Source of the DNA: Candidatus Babeliales bacterium
GTDB taxonomy: Bacteria > Babelota > Babeliae > Babelales > JACPOV01
Assembly (NCBI GenBank): GCA_020054235.1
Contig: JAGVLQ010000001.1
Coordinates: forward strand, 1-52,082
DNA: 52,082 bases
Reading direction: 5' to 3'
Part shown: positions 1 to 10,266 of the stretch, in pieces
How positions within the stretch are numbered: position 1 is the first letter of the stretch
How the letters are laid out: every line of letters begins with the position of its first letter
Position numbers and translations under genes: made by a program
The notes under the pieces: model-generated
Told to the model about the DNA's origin: nothing
The model's input: the letters and a program-made list of their open reading frames with translations, nothing else
The model's database searches: none

Positions 1-1
1 A

Positions 2-694
2 ATCGTTCAAAAACTTCTTAATGCTGGAGCAAATCCAGAAAATATTGATAAAGAAGGTAAAACGCCGATTCACTGGGCAGCAGGAAATGATAAAATTGAA
101 GTTTTGAAACTTCTTTTGCCAAAAATTAAAAATATAAATCTTCAGGATAAAGAAGGTCGAACACCTTTATATTGGGCTACTTTAAAGAATGTATTTTATG
201 CTTTACAGTATTTAACTACGCAACGAGCAGATCTTAAGATACCTACATTTGAGGATACAACTCCTCTGATGAGTGCTGCAGAAAAAAATCTTGTCCAAGT
301 AGTTGAATATTTGCTAACGGAGGGTGCTCAAATAAACGCTCAGAACAAGAAGGGTCAAACGGCAGTTACCTTTGCTCTTTCTACTGTGAGTCCAGATGCG
401 CTGGAAAAATTGTTATTATACAAACCAAATCTGAACTTTGAGGACAGCTCGAAGAATCGTTTTCCATTAAACTTGCTCGTATTTATGCATGAAGGTTCAA
501 AAGTTGAAAATAGTTCCTTTGCGTTCTCTCATAAACAGGTGGTTGAATTTACAAAAAAATTTAAAGAGCTTGGAGCAGATTTAAAAAATTGTAATGCGTA
601 TGGCCAGTCGGCCTATGCTTTTGCAAACAAAAACGTTGTTTATAAATCAAAAGAAGAAAAAATGGAACTTCTGAACCTTTTAAAAATTAAATAA
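2..694 (+). CDS. Ankyrin-repeat protein, 5' end outside window
   Basis: The reading frame is open from base 2, so the gene begins before the window; at least 230 C-terminal residues are visible. Ankyrin-type repeats of about 33 residues are clear: the pattern TPLH/TPLYWA, a following helix, then LL..GA..N recurs (EGKTPIHWAA, EGRTPLYWAT, DTTPLMSAAE, KGQTAVTFAL). Ankyrin repeats mediate protein-protein contacts and in amoeba-associated bacteria are often effector modules; whether this one is exported cannot be judged without its N-terminus. The last repeats degenerate and the protein ends in a Lys/Glu-rich helix. The stop codon directly abuts an inverted-repeat element (695-788). A TTG-initiated short version at 104 is not a real start because repeat-coding sequence continues upstream. 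Confidence 0.85.
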   Translation: MVQKLLNAGANPENIDKEGKTPIHWAAGNDKIEVLKLLLPKIKNINLQDKEGRTPLYWATLKNVFYALQYLTTQRADLKIPTFEDTTPLMSAAEKNLVQVVEYLLTEGAQINAQNKKGQTAVTFALSTVSPDALEKLLLYKPNLNFEDSSKNRFPLNLLVFMHEGSKVENSSFAFSHKQVVEFTKKFKELGADLKNCNAYGQSAYAFANKNVVYKSKEEKMELLNLLKIK

Positions 695-788
695 TTAACG
701 TGAATTTGACTTAAGAGAGTCCACTTAAAATTCTATATAATCGATTGATTCATCTTTGTTAAAAATCCTTAGATCGAATTTGCGTTAA
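695..788. repeat. Short element with 21-bp imperfect terminal inverted repeats (copy 1)
   Basis: The left arm (695-715, beginning TTAACGTGAATTTGAC) and the right arm (768-788, ending GAATTTGCGTTAA) are inverted repeats matching at about 16 of 21 positions. The same pair of arms occurs at 44811-44967. The element lies immediately after a stop codon. About 94 bp, no coding capacity, compatible with a MITE- or REP-like sequence. Confidence 0.6.
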
Positions 789-834
789 TGAGAGAATGCC
801 ATGGAATTATTGAACAACATATGCTATTAGAGCC

Positions 835-987
835 ATGCGCAGTTATTCGCAATATTCAATCGATATTATGGTGCGCTTCTGGGCCAAAAAACAAAATGCA
901 GTGGTGATGTATAATTGTTTGCAGGAAAAGATTGATAACTATGCAAGTGTGTGCAATGTTTTGATTGGATTGCAACAAGATGTATAA
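835..987 (+). pseudogene. Possible 50-codon gene fragment, unrecognised
   Basis: An ATG frame of 50 codons runs from 835 to a TAA at 985-987 (starts MRSYSQYSIDIM, ends LIGLQQDV). Its composition is protein-like, including Trp and Cys, and the open frame extends a little upstream to 814 without another ATG. There is no Shine-Dalgarno sequence. I do not recognise the family; it may be a remnant of a larger gene or a chance frame. It is the only thing seen between the repeat element and the leftward small gene. Confidence 0.2.
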
Positions 988-992
988 TTTTT

Positions 993-1229
993 TTAACTAA
1001 TTTGCCCGTCTTGTTTTTGTTGTACAAAACAAATGAGAATATAAAATTTCTTATTTTGTTGATCTTGATACTGTACAAGTTGTTTAATTCGTTTACTATC
1101 AGATCCTTTAATTGGTTGTTCTTGCCTAAATTTGAGCGCTTTTTTTGACGAGCTTTTTTTATCTTTATTGCAGTGTGTTGGGCTAAAAAATAATAAAGAA
1201 AAGAAAGAGACATATGCAACTCGCTTCAT
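993..1229 (-). CDS. Small exported protein, unknown function
   Basis: A 78-residue protein with an N-terminal hydrophobic signal (MKRVAYVSFFSLLFFSP) followed by THCNKDKK and a Lys/Ser/Gln-rich, probably disordered, tail. The Cys at residue 20 sits where a lipobox Cys would, but the preceding residues (PTH) do not fit the lipobox consensus well, so lipoprotein status is uncertain. A strong ribosome-binding site (AAGGAGA, about 8 nt before ATG) supports the start. It lies 25 bp downstream of the ankyrin gene, so probably the last gene of the tilS unit. No family recognised. Longer overlapping frames on the same strand lack a ribosome-binding site. Confidence 0.55.
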   Translation of the reverse strand: MKRVAYVSFFSLLFFSPTHCNKDKKSSSKKALKFRQEQPIKGSDSKRIKQLVQYQDQQNKKFYILICFVQQKQDGQIS

Positions 1230-1254
1230 TTAAATCGTCTCCTTATGAAGATTG

Positions 1255-2001
1255 TTAATCTATTTTTTCAATATGAGATATTTTTTGAATTTTATCAATT
1301 ATTGTTTTTTTTTGTTTTTTTATTGTTAATTCGATTGCACTGTCATCAAAAATATCGTCATGTTTTAATTTTTTATTATTCATTTTAAGAATTAGATAAA
1401 TTATTTCTAAATAAAATTTTATAAAAGGAATTTCAGGCTTTTTTTGTTTATTTTTAATTTTTTCATAGGCTTCAATAAATTTTTGGCAATTATTTTTTTG
1501 CCCGCAATCAAGTAAGTCCTGAATATTTGCTCCGTTTTGAACAAGTAGAGCTATAATACTTTCAGGAGCATTTCCTCTTATAGCTCTAGTTAAAGGCATT
1601 TCATTATAATTCGCAATATTAGGATTTGCACCATTTGTTAAAAGAATTGCAATTTCATTTGTATAATCTTCATAAGTCTCGATTACCGTTAGATAATCTA
1701 CAAAAGTATTACGACTTATATCCAGAAGATACATTAAGGGAGTACGCTTACATGCGTCTATGATATTAGGATCGGCGCCATGTTTAAAAAGCAGCTGCAT
1801 TACTTTAGTATGATGGTTTTTTGCAGCATAAAATAATGGAGTTTGTTTGCATTTATTTCTTATATTAGCGCTAATACCTTTTTTAAGAAGCTGCTTCATG
1901 GTTTTAACGTCTCCTTGCTTAGCAGAAGAAAATAAACGTTTATTTTCTTCTATGCAAAAAAGGTTCAGGGTGACAAAAAAAACGGTAATAAGTTTTTTCA
2001 T
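1255..2001 (-). CDS. Exported ankyrin-repeat protein
   Basis: A 248-residue protein. Residues 1-17 form a hydrophobic signal peptide (MKKLITVFFVTLNLFC). Residues about 20-165 carry four to five ankyrin repeats (KCKQTPLFYAAKN, ACKRTPLMYLLD, NYNEMPLTRAIRG, with LL..GA.PN turns). The remaining 80 residues are Lys-rich and predicted helical with no repeat. Its ATG shares one base with the tilS stop codon (TAATG), so translation is probably coupled to tilS, an odd pairing of a housekeeping tRNA enzyme with a likely host-interaction or periplasmic scaffold protein. Target unknown. Confidence 0.8.
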   Translation of the reverse strand: MKKLITVFFVTLNLFCIEENKRLFSSAKQGDVKTMKQLLKKGISANIRNKCKQTPLFYAAKNHHTKVMQLLFKHGADPNIIDACKRTPLMYLLDISRNTFVDYLTVIETYEDYTNEIAILLTNGANPNIANYNEMPLTRAIRGNAPESIIALLVQNGANIQDLLDCGQKNNCQKFIEAYEKIKNKQKKPEIPFIKFYLEIIYLILKMNNKKLKHDDIFDDSAIELTIKKQKKTIIDKIQKISHIEKID

Positions 2002-3008
2002 TATTTGTGCAGAACAATCATTGCTTTTTTTTGTTTTTTTTCAATTGCCCAAGTTGGGCCAAGAATATGTTTCTTGCCTTCAGCCTTTTCAAAAAACCGC
2101 AAAATTTCATCAAGAAAAGCTTTAGTTGGTGTAAATGGCACTTGTGCTTGAATAAGCCAATACAGAAGAATTCTTCTTTGCATAAAAGGATCAATTTTTT
2201 TAAATTTTTCAAGACAAAGTTGTATCTTTTCATCTTTGAATTGAGCAATTGCATTAAAAGTAGCGGTGGTTAATTGTTGTAAATAATTTTCTGTTTCTTG
2301 TAGTACATTCAATGTGCGTAAAAAATTTGCATCAAATCGTTGGTCGCATTCTTGCAAAGCAGGCAGAACTTTCAAGCGAATCCGATTGCGCAAAAAAGAT
2401 TCTGAAATATTTGATGGATCAGTCAGGTAAGAAATTTTGTTTTCTTGTAAATAAGCAACAATATCTTGTTTGTTAGTTTCTAAAAGAGGTCGAATATAAA
2501 AACTTTCTCGGGGTTTCATGCTAGTAAGACCTGAAAGCGTTGTGCCACGAATTAAGCGAATAAAAAAGGTTTCTTCTTGATCTTGCAGATGATGGCCGAG
2601 TGCAATACAATCGGCATCATTGTTTTCGCGTACTTGTTGTAAAAAATAACGCCGCATTCTACGACCAATTTCTTCTTTAGATCCCTTTTTTTGCAATACA
2701 GGTGGCAATTCAGATGCGGTCGTGGAGACAAAAGGAATACCAAGTTTAGCGCAAAGGTTATGACAAAATTTTACATCTTGAGCAGAATCAGTGCGCCATT
2801 GATGATCAAGGTGGGCAGCAATTAAAGAAAAGTTTTTTTCTTTTTTCAAATCATGTAAAAGATACAATAAAAAGACTGAATCTGGCCCGCCGGACAAACC
2901 GATTACAATTTTGCTGCTGTTTGGCAGTAGATTATGCTGCTCGATAAATTGAAGGATCTTAAGAATAAAAGGCTTATTTGTAATAGTTTCAGGAGATTTG
3001 TTTTTCAT
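2001..3008 (-). CDS. tilS: tRNA(Ile)-lysidine synthase TilS
   Basis: TilS ligates lysine to C34 of tRNA-Ile(CAU) using ATP, changing both its codon and amino-acid identity; it is normally essential. The protein has 335 residues. The PP-loop ATP-pyrophosphatase motif SGGPDS lies near residue 40, followed by AAHLDHQWR and the GHHLQDQEETFFIRLIRG segment typical of TilS, then LRNRIRLKVLP. The C-terminal domain is short compared with the 430-residue E. coli enzyme. The ATG is preceded by GGAGG with 6-nt spacing; that ribosome-binding site forms the end of a REP-like repeat (3015-3045). First gene of a unit with the ankyrin gene. Confidence 0.95.
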   Translation of the reverse strand: MKNKSPETITNKPFILKILQFIEQHNLLPNSSKIVIGLSGGPDSVFLLYLLHDLKKEKNFSLIAAHLDHQWRTDSAQDVKFCHNLCAKLGIPFVSTTASELPPVLQKKGSKEEIGRRMRRYFLQQVRENNDADCIALGHHLQDQEETFFIRLIRGTTLSGLTSMKPRESFYIRPLLETNKQDIVAYLQENKISYLTDPSNISESFLRNRIRLKVLPALQECDQRFDANFLRTLNVLQETENYLQQLTTATFNAIAQFKDEKIQLCLEKFKKIDPFMQRRILLYWLIQAQVPFTPTKAFLDEILRFFEKAEGKKHILGPTWAIEKKQKKAMIVLHK

Positions 3009-3014
3009 AAATAA

Positions 3015-3045
3015 CCTCCGTTCATCCTGAGCCTGTCGAAGGATG
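3015..3045 (-). repeat. REP-like repeat, leftward copy
   Basis: Read on the minus strand it is CATCCTTCGACAGGCTCAGG followed by ATGAACGGAGG. It matches the rightward copy at 3357 with few changes, in inverted orientation. Together they bracket the GIY-YIG gene. It encodes the last residues of that gene (IHPSTGSG) and supplies the GGAGG ribosome-binding site of tilS. Confidence 0.7.
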
Positions 3046-3330
3046 TATATTTTTCTGATTGCTTAATTTCTTAATTTTATTCCAGTCACCAACAATTAAT
3101 GCTTCTTTCTTTTTTCTTGACCAACCTTTAATTTTTCTTTCGATAACAAAAGCCTCATTTCTCGTTTGAAATTTTTCAAGAAACACAATTTCTATGGGGC
3201 GTCGTCTAGAGGTGTAATCAGAGCAAACGCCAAGTTTATGTTCTGCTATTCGTTTTTCTATGTTATCGGTATGGCCGACATAGTAAGAGCCATCAGAACA
3301 TTTGAGTATGTAAACATAAAAGTAATTCAT
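3022..3330 (-). CDS. Small GIY-YIG nuclease-domain protein (UPF0213/YhbQ type)
   Basis: A 102-residue single-domain protein. The GIY-YIG signature is visible as YVYILKCSDGSYYVGHT near the start, then the conserved Arg in IEKRIAEH, and the downstream Glu in NEAFVIERKIKGWSRKKKEAL. This family cuts or nicks DNA; the small stand-alone forms have no settled cellular role. No ribosome-binding site is seen before the ATG. The last eight residues are translated from a REP-like repeat, so the native C-terminus may have been replaced. Inverted REP-like copies flank the gene, suggesting that gene and repeats may have moved or spread together. Lies 13 bp upstream of tilS. Confidence 0.9.
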   Translation of the reverse strand: MNYFYVYILKCSDGSYYVGHTDNIEKRIAEHKLGVCSDYTSRRRPIEIVFLEKFQTRNEAFVIERKIKGWSRKKKEALIVGDWNKIKKLSNQKNIHPSTGSG

Positions 3331-3356
3331 TTTAAATTAAAAATTAAAAGTTTTTA

Positions 3357-3449
3357 CATCCTTCGACAAGCTCAGGATGAGCGGAGTGAGTCCTGTGCTT
3401 GCCTTTAGTCCTGAGATATTCGAAGGGTCAGGATGAACGGAGTGAATCA
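3357..3449 (+). repeat. REP-like repeat pair, rightward copies
   Basis: Begins CATCCTTCGACAAGCTCAGG and continues ATGAGCGGAGTGAGTC. A second related unit follows, containing CCTGAGATATTCGAAGGGTC and ending AGGATGAACGGAGTGAATCA. It is the inverse of the copy at 3015-3045, on the other side of the GIY-YIG gene. Confidence 0.7.
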
Positions 3450-3459
3450 GTTTGAATCA

Positions 3460-3936
3460 TCATCCTGCTTGTGTGTAATCTGCGCGCACCGCAATATTAA
3501 ATTCAACCTCTGCGCTATCAAGTGACTCATTTTTATAAATTTCAAAATCATAGGTATAGGCACGAGGAATTGGTGATTTCCAAACTTCTTGCCAAGTTTT
3601 TTTTATGATTTCAGGTAGAGTTCCTTTTTTTGAAAAAACCGCATACGTTTGCTCAGGAATTTCAATGCCAACCATGCCTTGTGGTATATTATTAATAATA
3701 TATTGAACTTGTGCACCCAAAATCAAAGAGTAACCTTCTCCTTGCGGGCCATAGTTTGTGTAAACAGCTATTGTTTCCTGAGGGTGCAGTTTGTTGGGAA
3801 TTTGATGTTTTACGTTGTTTTTTCTAAAAGTTTCCCAAAATTGACCAATTTGATAGAGTGCCTGATTGGGTTCGGCAACTTGTAACTTAACGCCAATTAC
3901 ATTAATGGGATCGCGTTTAATTATTTTGTAATCCAT
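3460..3936 (-). CDS. GyrI-like / AraC effector-binding-domain protein
   Basis: A protein of about 158 residues matching the GyrI-like small-molecule-binding fold: DYKIIKRDPINVIGVKLQV at the start, the middle IAVYTNYGPQGEGYSLILGA, and the late pattern YAVFSKKGTLPEIIKKTWQEVW..PIPRAYTYDFEIY, typical of stand-alone effector-binding proteins. No DNA-binding domain is present. I place the start at ATG 3936 because AAGG lies 8 nt before it; ATG 3954 (MCKVES) would overlap the gyrB stop and has no ribosome-binding site. It directly follows gyrB, a suggestive context because E. coli GyrI (SbmC) is a gyrase-modulating member of the fold. Function here is inference. Confidence 0.75.
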   Translation of the reverse strand: MDYKIIKRDPINVIGVKLQVAEPNQALYQIGQFWETFRKNNVKHQIPNKLHPQETIAVYTNYGPQGEGYSLILGAQVQYIINNIPQGMVGIEIPEQTYAVFSKKGTLPEIIKKTWQEVWKSPIPRAYTYDFEIYKNESLDSAEVEFNIAVRADYTQAG

Positions 3937-3946
3937 ACTTTCAACC

Positions 3947-6526
<2,580 letters not shown>

Positions 6527-6570
6527 TTAATTCGATTAAAACAAAATTTATAAAGTGCGAAAATAATACT

Positions 6571-7518
6571 ATGTGGCGATATTTTTGTTCTATGATATTT
6601 TTCTTAGTAATTTTTGTTGTTTTGTTTTGTGGGTTGTACTTTTTCCCCACAAAAACTGTGAGTTTGATAGGTGAAAAAAAGAAATTGAATGTTGTTTGTA
6701 CAATTAGCATGATCACCGATGTTGTTAAAGCTTTAGGGCAAGACCACATTATAGTAACAGGGTTGATGGGGCCCGGCATTGATCCACATCTTTATAAAGC
6801 GCGCGAAGGAGATGTTCATAAATTGGCAGACGCCGATTTAATTTTTTTTAATGGCCTACACTTAGAAGGCAAAATGGGAGATGTGCTCCATGCTATGAAC
6901 AAAAAGATAGTGACAAAAGCCGTAGCTGAAGTTATTCCAGCTACACTCTTGATAGAAGGTGATTTTCGAGGAACTTTCGATCCACATGTTTGGCATGATG
7001 TTTCTCTGTGGTTGCTCATTGTTCAGGAGATACAAGATGTGCTTATTAAGCACGATCCTGAGCATGCAGCGGATTATCTAATAAATGCTAAAAATTATAA
7101 GCGGCATTTGCAAGATCTTGATAACTATATAAAAGAACAAATACAACGATTAAAACCAGAACAACGTATTTTGGTAACAGCTCATGATGCATTTCATTAT
7201 TTTGGAAAAGCGTATGGTTTTACGGTTGTTGGATTACAAGGTATTAGTACCGATGCAGAAATAAGTACTAATGATATACAAAAGCTTGCAGATTATATCG
7301 TTGAAAAAAAAGTTCAGGCCATTTTTCTGGAATCTTCAATTCCAGAACGTAATATTCAAGCTGTGCAAAAAGCAGTTCAAGCGCGAAATTGGGATGTGGT
7401 AATTGGGCCAGAATTGTTTTCTGATGCTTTGGGGGATGAGCAATCTCATGCAGAAACTTATCTTAAGATGGTTAAACACAACGTTGATGCAATCGTAAAA
7501 ACTTTACATAAAGAGTAG
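6571..7518 (+). CDS. Zn/Mn ABC transporter substrate-binding protein, TroA type
   Basis: Extracytoplasmic metal-binding component of a cluster-9 ABC importer. 315 residues from ATG 6571, with an N-terminal hydrophobic anchor or signal (residues 7-25). TroA ligands can be placed: H73 (GIDPHLYKA), H139 (FDPHVWHD), H205 (VTAHDAFHYFGKAYG) and D285 (LFSDALGDE), the His3-Asp set of Treponema TroA, which binds Zn and Mn. No lipobox Cys is obvious: the hydrophobic stretch ends FCGLYFF, with a Cys at residue 20. The longer frame from 6499 is rejected because its first 24 codons look random. First gene of troA-like, ATPase, two permeases, tadA and dksA-like, separated by short gaps or overlaps. Confidence 0.92.
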   Translation: MWRYFCSMIFFLVIFVVLFCGLYFFPTKTVSLIGEKKKLNVVCTISMITDVVKALGQDHIIVTGLMGPGIDPHLYKAREGDVHKLADADLIFFNGLHLEGKMGDVLHAMNKKIVTKAVAEVIPATLLIEGDFRGTFDPHVWHDVSLWLLIVQEIQDVLIKHDPEHAADYLINAKNYKRHLQDLDNYIKEQIQRLKPEQRILVTAHDAFHYFGKAYGFTVVGLQGISTDAEISTNDIQKLADYIVEKKVQAIFLESSIPERNIQAVQKAVQARNWDVVIGPELFSDALGDEQSHAETYLKMVKHNVDAIVKTLHKE

Positions 7519-7521
7519 AAG

Positions 7522-8265
7522 ATGAATAAACAAAAAAATGTTGCGATTGCTGTTCAGCACTTAACGGTAAATTATAGAGAGTCAGTAGTATTGTTTGATC
7601 TTTCTGTTGCTATTCCCCAGGGTGTTTTTCTTGGTGTGATTGGACCAAATGGTGCAGGAAAAACCACCTTCTTAAAGGCTCTACTTGGTCTCATAAAGCC
7701 TCTGAGTGGTTCAATAACTATTTTTGGAAAATCTTTGAAAGAAAATTTGACTGCAGTTGCTTATGTTCCTCAGCGTACGAGTGTTGATTGGGATTTTCCT
7801 ATTAATGCTTTGGATATTGTATTAATGGGGTTGTATCCTGTTATTGGTTGGTTTAAGCGGCCCCAAAAGAAACATGTCGATGCAGCTCTTGAAGCGTTAG
7901 GTCAGCTAAATTTAGCAGAATTAGCATACAAACCTATTGGACAACTTTCAGGTGGTCAACAGCAACGAGTTTTTCTTGCAAGAGCATTAGTTCAAAATGC
8001 TGAAATATTTCTGCTTGATGAACCTTTTATTGGTGTTGATATGATGACCGAAAAAATTATTATACAACTTTTGAAAAAACTATGCAGTGAAGGAAAAACG
8101 ATTATTGTGGTACATCATGATCTACAAACGTTATCAGAATATTTCGATTGGTTATTGCTTTTGAATAAGAAGTGTGTAGCATTTGGATCAGTTGATCAGG
8201 TTTTAAAACCAGAGTATATGTGTGCTGCTTATGGCGAGCGGACGTTGTTTGTGCCAAAAAAATAA
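7522..8265 (+). CDS. Zn/Mn ABC transporter ATPase (TroB/ZnuC family)
   Basis: Cytoplasmic ATPase that powers the metal importer. 247 residues with Walker A GPNGAGKTT near residue 42, Q-loop in VAYVPQRTSVDWDFP, ABC signature LSGGQQQR, Walker B EIFLLDEPF and the switch His in IVVHHD. The VPQR...DWDFP stretch is characteristic of manganese/zinc/iron cluster-9 ATPases. It starts 3 bp after the substrate-binding gene stop, so the genes are co-transcribed. Length is normal for the family. Confidence 0.95.
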   Translation: MNKQKNVAIAVQHLTVNYRESVVLFDLSVAIPQGVFLGVIGPNGAGKTTFLKALLGLIKPLSGSITIFGKSLKENLTAVAYVPQRTSVDWDFPINALDIVLMGLYPVIGWFKRPQKKHVDAALEALGQLNLAELAYKPIGQLSGGQQQRVFLARALVQNAEIFLLDEPFIGVDMMTEKIIIQLLKKLCSEGKTIIVVHHDLQTLSEYFDWLLLLNKKCVAFGSVDQVLKPEYMCAAYGERTLFVPKK

Positions 8266-8282
8266 TCCAAAGTGCTTTGTTC

Positions 8283-9176
8283 ATGATGAATTTTATTGTT
8301 ACTTTAATGAATGATTATACCGTACGCTTAGTGATGTTGGGGACAGCTATTTTGGGTATGACTACAGGAATTGTGGGTTGTTTTGCTTTTTTGCGTCGTC
8401 AAAGTTTGCTTGGAGATGCAATTTCACATGCTTCGCTTCCTGGTATTGCAATTATGTTTCTTATGACTCATAGTACAAGCCCTTATATTTTATTAATTGG
8501 TGGAGCATGCGCTGGGGCAATTGGAACGCTGCTTGTTATGGTTATTACACATAAAACTACTATCAAACAGGATACGGCACTCGGCATTATTTTATCAGTT
8601 TTTTTTGGATTGGGTTTAGTTTTGTTGACCTATATTCAAAAAAAATCAATTGCGCATCAAGCTGTTTTGAATAAATTCTTATTTGGTAATGCCTCAACAT
8701 TATTATTGGAAGATGTCATCATGATTGCATGGATAAGCAGTTTGCTTCTATTCATACTATTTTTGTTTTGGAAAGAATTTAAATTGTTAGCTTTTGATCA
8801 TAGTTATGCATACTGCATAGGATACAAGGTTTTTTTGCTTGATTGTTTGGTAACCGCATTATTGGTTTTTGCTATTGTTATTGGCTTGCAAACTGTTGGT
8901 GTTGTTCTTATGAGTACTATGTTTATCGCTCCTGCTGCTGCAGCGCGTCAATGGACATCTCGTTTTGGATTGATGTTTGTATTAGCAGGACTATTTGGTG
9001 CATTTTCTGGGATTATGGGTTCTGTTATTAGCAGTTACGGTGAGCATATTCCAACGGGTCCAGTAATTATTGTAATTATGAGTTTTTGGGTTTTGCTGTC
9101 GTTAGTGTTTGCACCACACAAAGGCATCCTCTGGTATTACTCTACAAAAAAATTGCCCAAGGATTTTTATGATTAG
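8283..9176 (+). CDS. Zn/Mn ABC transporter permease (TroC-like)
   Basis: Polytopic membrane protein of 297 residues with about eight to nine hydrophobic segments. The family motif LLGDAISHASLPGIA sits near residue 45 and VVLMSTMFIAPAAAARQW near residue 210, both typical of ABC-3 (ZnuB/TroC) permeases. The start is at ATG 8283 (an adjacent ATG follows at 8286); the longer frame from 8220 overlaps the ATPase gene and encodes nonsense relative to the family. Forms the channel with the next permease. Ribosome-binding site is weak, so translation may be coupled to the upstream gene 17 bp away. Confidence 0.92.
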   Translation: MMNFIVTLMNDYTVRLVMLGTAILGMTTGIVGCFAFLRRQSLLGDAISHASLPGIAIMFLMTHSTSPYILLIGGACAGAIGTLLVMVITHKTTIKQDTALGIILSVFFGLGLVLLTYIQKKSIAHQAVLNKFLFGNASTLLLEDVIMIAWISSLLLFILFLFWKEFKLLAFDHSYAYCIGYKVFLLDCLVTALLVFAIVIGLQTVGVVLMSTMFIAPAAAARQWTSRFGLMFVLAGLFGAFSGIMGSVISSYGEHIPTGPVIIVIMSFWVLLSLVFAPHKGILWYYSTKKLPKDFYD

Positions 9177-10266
9177 TATTCAGTTGCAAATTATTGTGAT
9201 TGCCTGTCTTGTTTCTATCGTTTGCGTTCTGCCAGGTGTTTTTTTAGTATTGCGTGGTGTTGCTTTGATGAGTGATGCAATAAGTCATGCAATTTTATTA
9301 GGTATTGCGGTAATGTTTTTAATAGTACAAAGACTTGATTCTCCATTGCTTATTTTGGGAGCAAGTTTGGCAGGTATTTTGACGGTTGTATGCACGGAAT
9401 GGCTTATTTTTTTGAAATCTCTCAAAAAAGACGCCGCAATTGGTATAGTGTTTCCTTTGTTTTTTTCAATCGGTGTTTTATTGATTACAAAATATGCGCG
9501 AAACGTACATTTAGATACGGATATGATTTTATTAGGTGAAATTAGTTTTGCTCCTTTTAATCGATTAGAGTTTTATGGTTATGATTGTGGACCTTATGCT
9601 CTGTGGTTGTTGTTAGGTATCCTGATACTCAATGGATTATTTATAACAGTATTTTATAAAGAGCTTACCTTGATTACTTTTGATCAAGAATATGCTAAAA
9701 TCATCGGTTCTTACCCAACATTTTTTTATTATGCACTTATGACATTAACGAGTATCACAGCGGTTGCAGCATTTGATATAGTAGGTGCTATTGTTGTAGT
9801 AGCACTTATGATTACACCGCCAGCTACTGCCTATTTGGTAACGAATACGGTATCAAATATGTATAGGTTTAGCTTGGTATTTGGTATTTTATCCGCAATC
9901 ATAGGATATTTTTTTGCACATGCTTTAGATGTCTCTATTGCAGGCAGTATTGCGACAGTTACGGGTATTTTTTTCTTAATGTGCTTGTTTTTTAGTCCAA
10001 TTAAGGGTATTTTTGCATACATTCTTGTGCAAAGAATTAATAGGGTTCAGATTTGTAAAAAAATTGTTTTGAGTTATTTAGCAGAACAACAAAACACGCA
10101 AGAGAATTATTTTTTGTGCTCATCTGAGATTATTGCACAGATATTTAATTGGGAAAAAAAAATTGTTCAACATGTGGTTGAACAGGCATTAAAAGATGGT
10201 TTTATAGATAAAAAAGGTAACATGATTTTTTTAACAAAAAAGGGATATGAATACACAAAACTCTAA
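9169..10266 (+). CDS. Zn/Mn ABC transporter permease with C-terminal winged-helix tail (TroD-like)
   Basis: 365 residues, longer than the 270-300 usual for single permeases. Residues 1-285 are an ABC-3 permease: LMSDAISHAILLGIAV near residue 30, IVGAIVVVALMITPPATAYL near 205. After the last membrane helix a soluble tail of about 80 residues follows, with KKIVLSYLAEQ, SSEIIAQIFNWEKKIVQHVV and DGFIDKKGNMIFLTKKG, which reads as a DtxR/MarR-like winged helix ending in a beta hairpin. Fused permease-regulator proteins are known (chlamydial YtgCR); here the metal-sensing part of DtxR is absent. ATG 9169 overlaps the preceding stop by 8 bp and follows AAGGA. Confidence 0.88.
   Translation: MISIQLQIIVIACLVSIVCVLPGVFLVLRGVALMSDAISHAILLGIAVMFLIVQRLDSPLLILGASLAGILTVVCTEWLIFLKSLKKDAAIGIVFPLFFSIGVLLITKYARNVHLDTDMILLGEISFAPFNRLEFYGYDCGPYALWLLLGILILNGLFITVFYKELTLITFDQEYAKIIGSYPTFFYYALMTLTSITAVAAFDIVGAIVVVALMITPPATAYLVTNTVSNMYRFSLVFGILSAIIGYFFAHALDVSIAGSIATVTGIFFLMCLFFSPIKGIFAYILVQRINRVQICKKIVLSYLAEQQNTQENYFLCSSEIIAQIFNWEKKIVQHVVEQALKDGFIDKKGNMIFLTKKGYEYTKL

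Noticed and set aside
866-1219. 117-codon leftward frame
   Set aside because: It overlaps the 993-1229 gene in another frame, has no ribosome-binding site, and its composition looks random; the overlapping 78-codon frame has a signal peptide and AAGGAGA.
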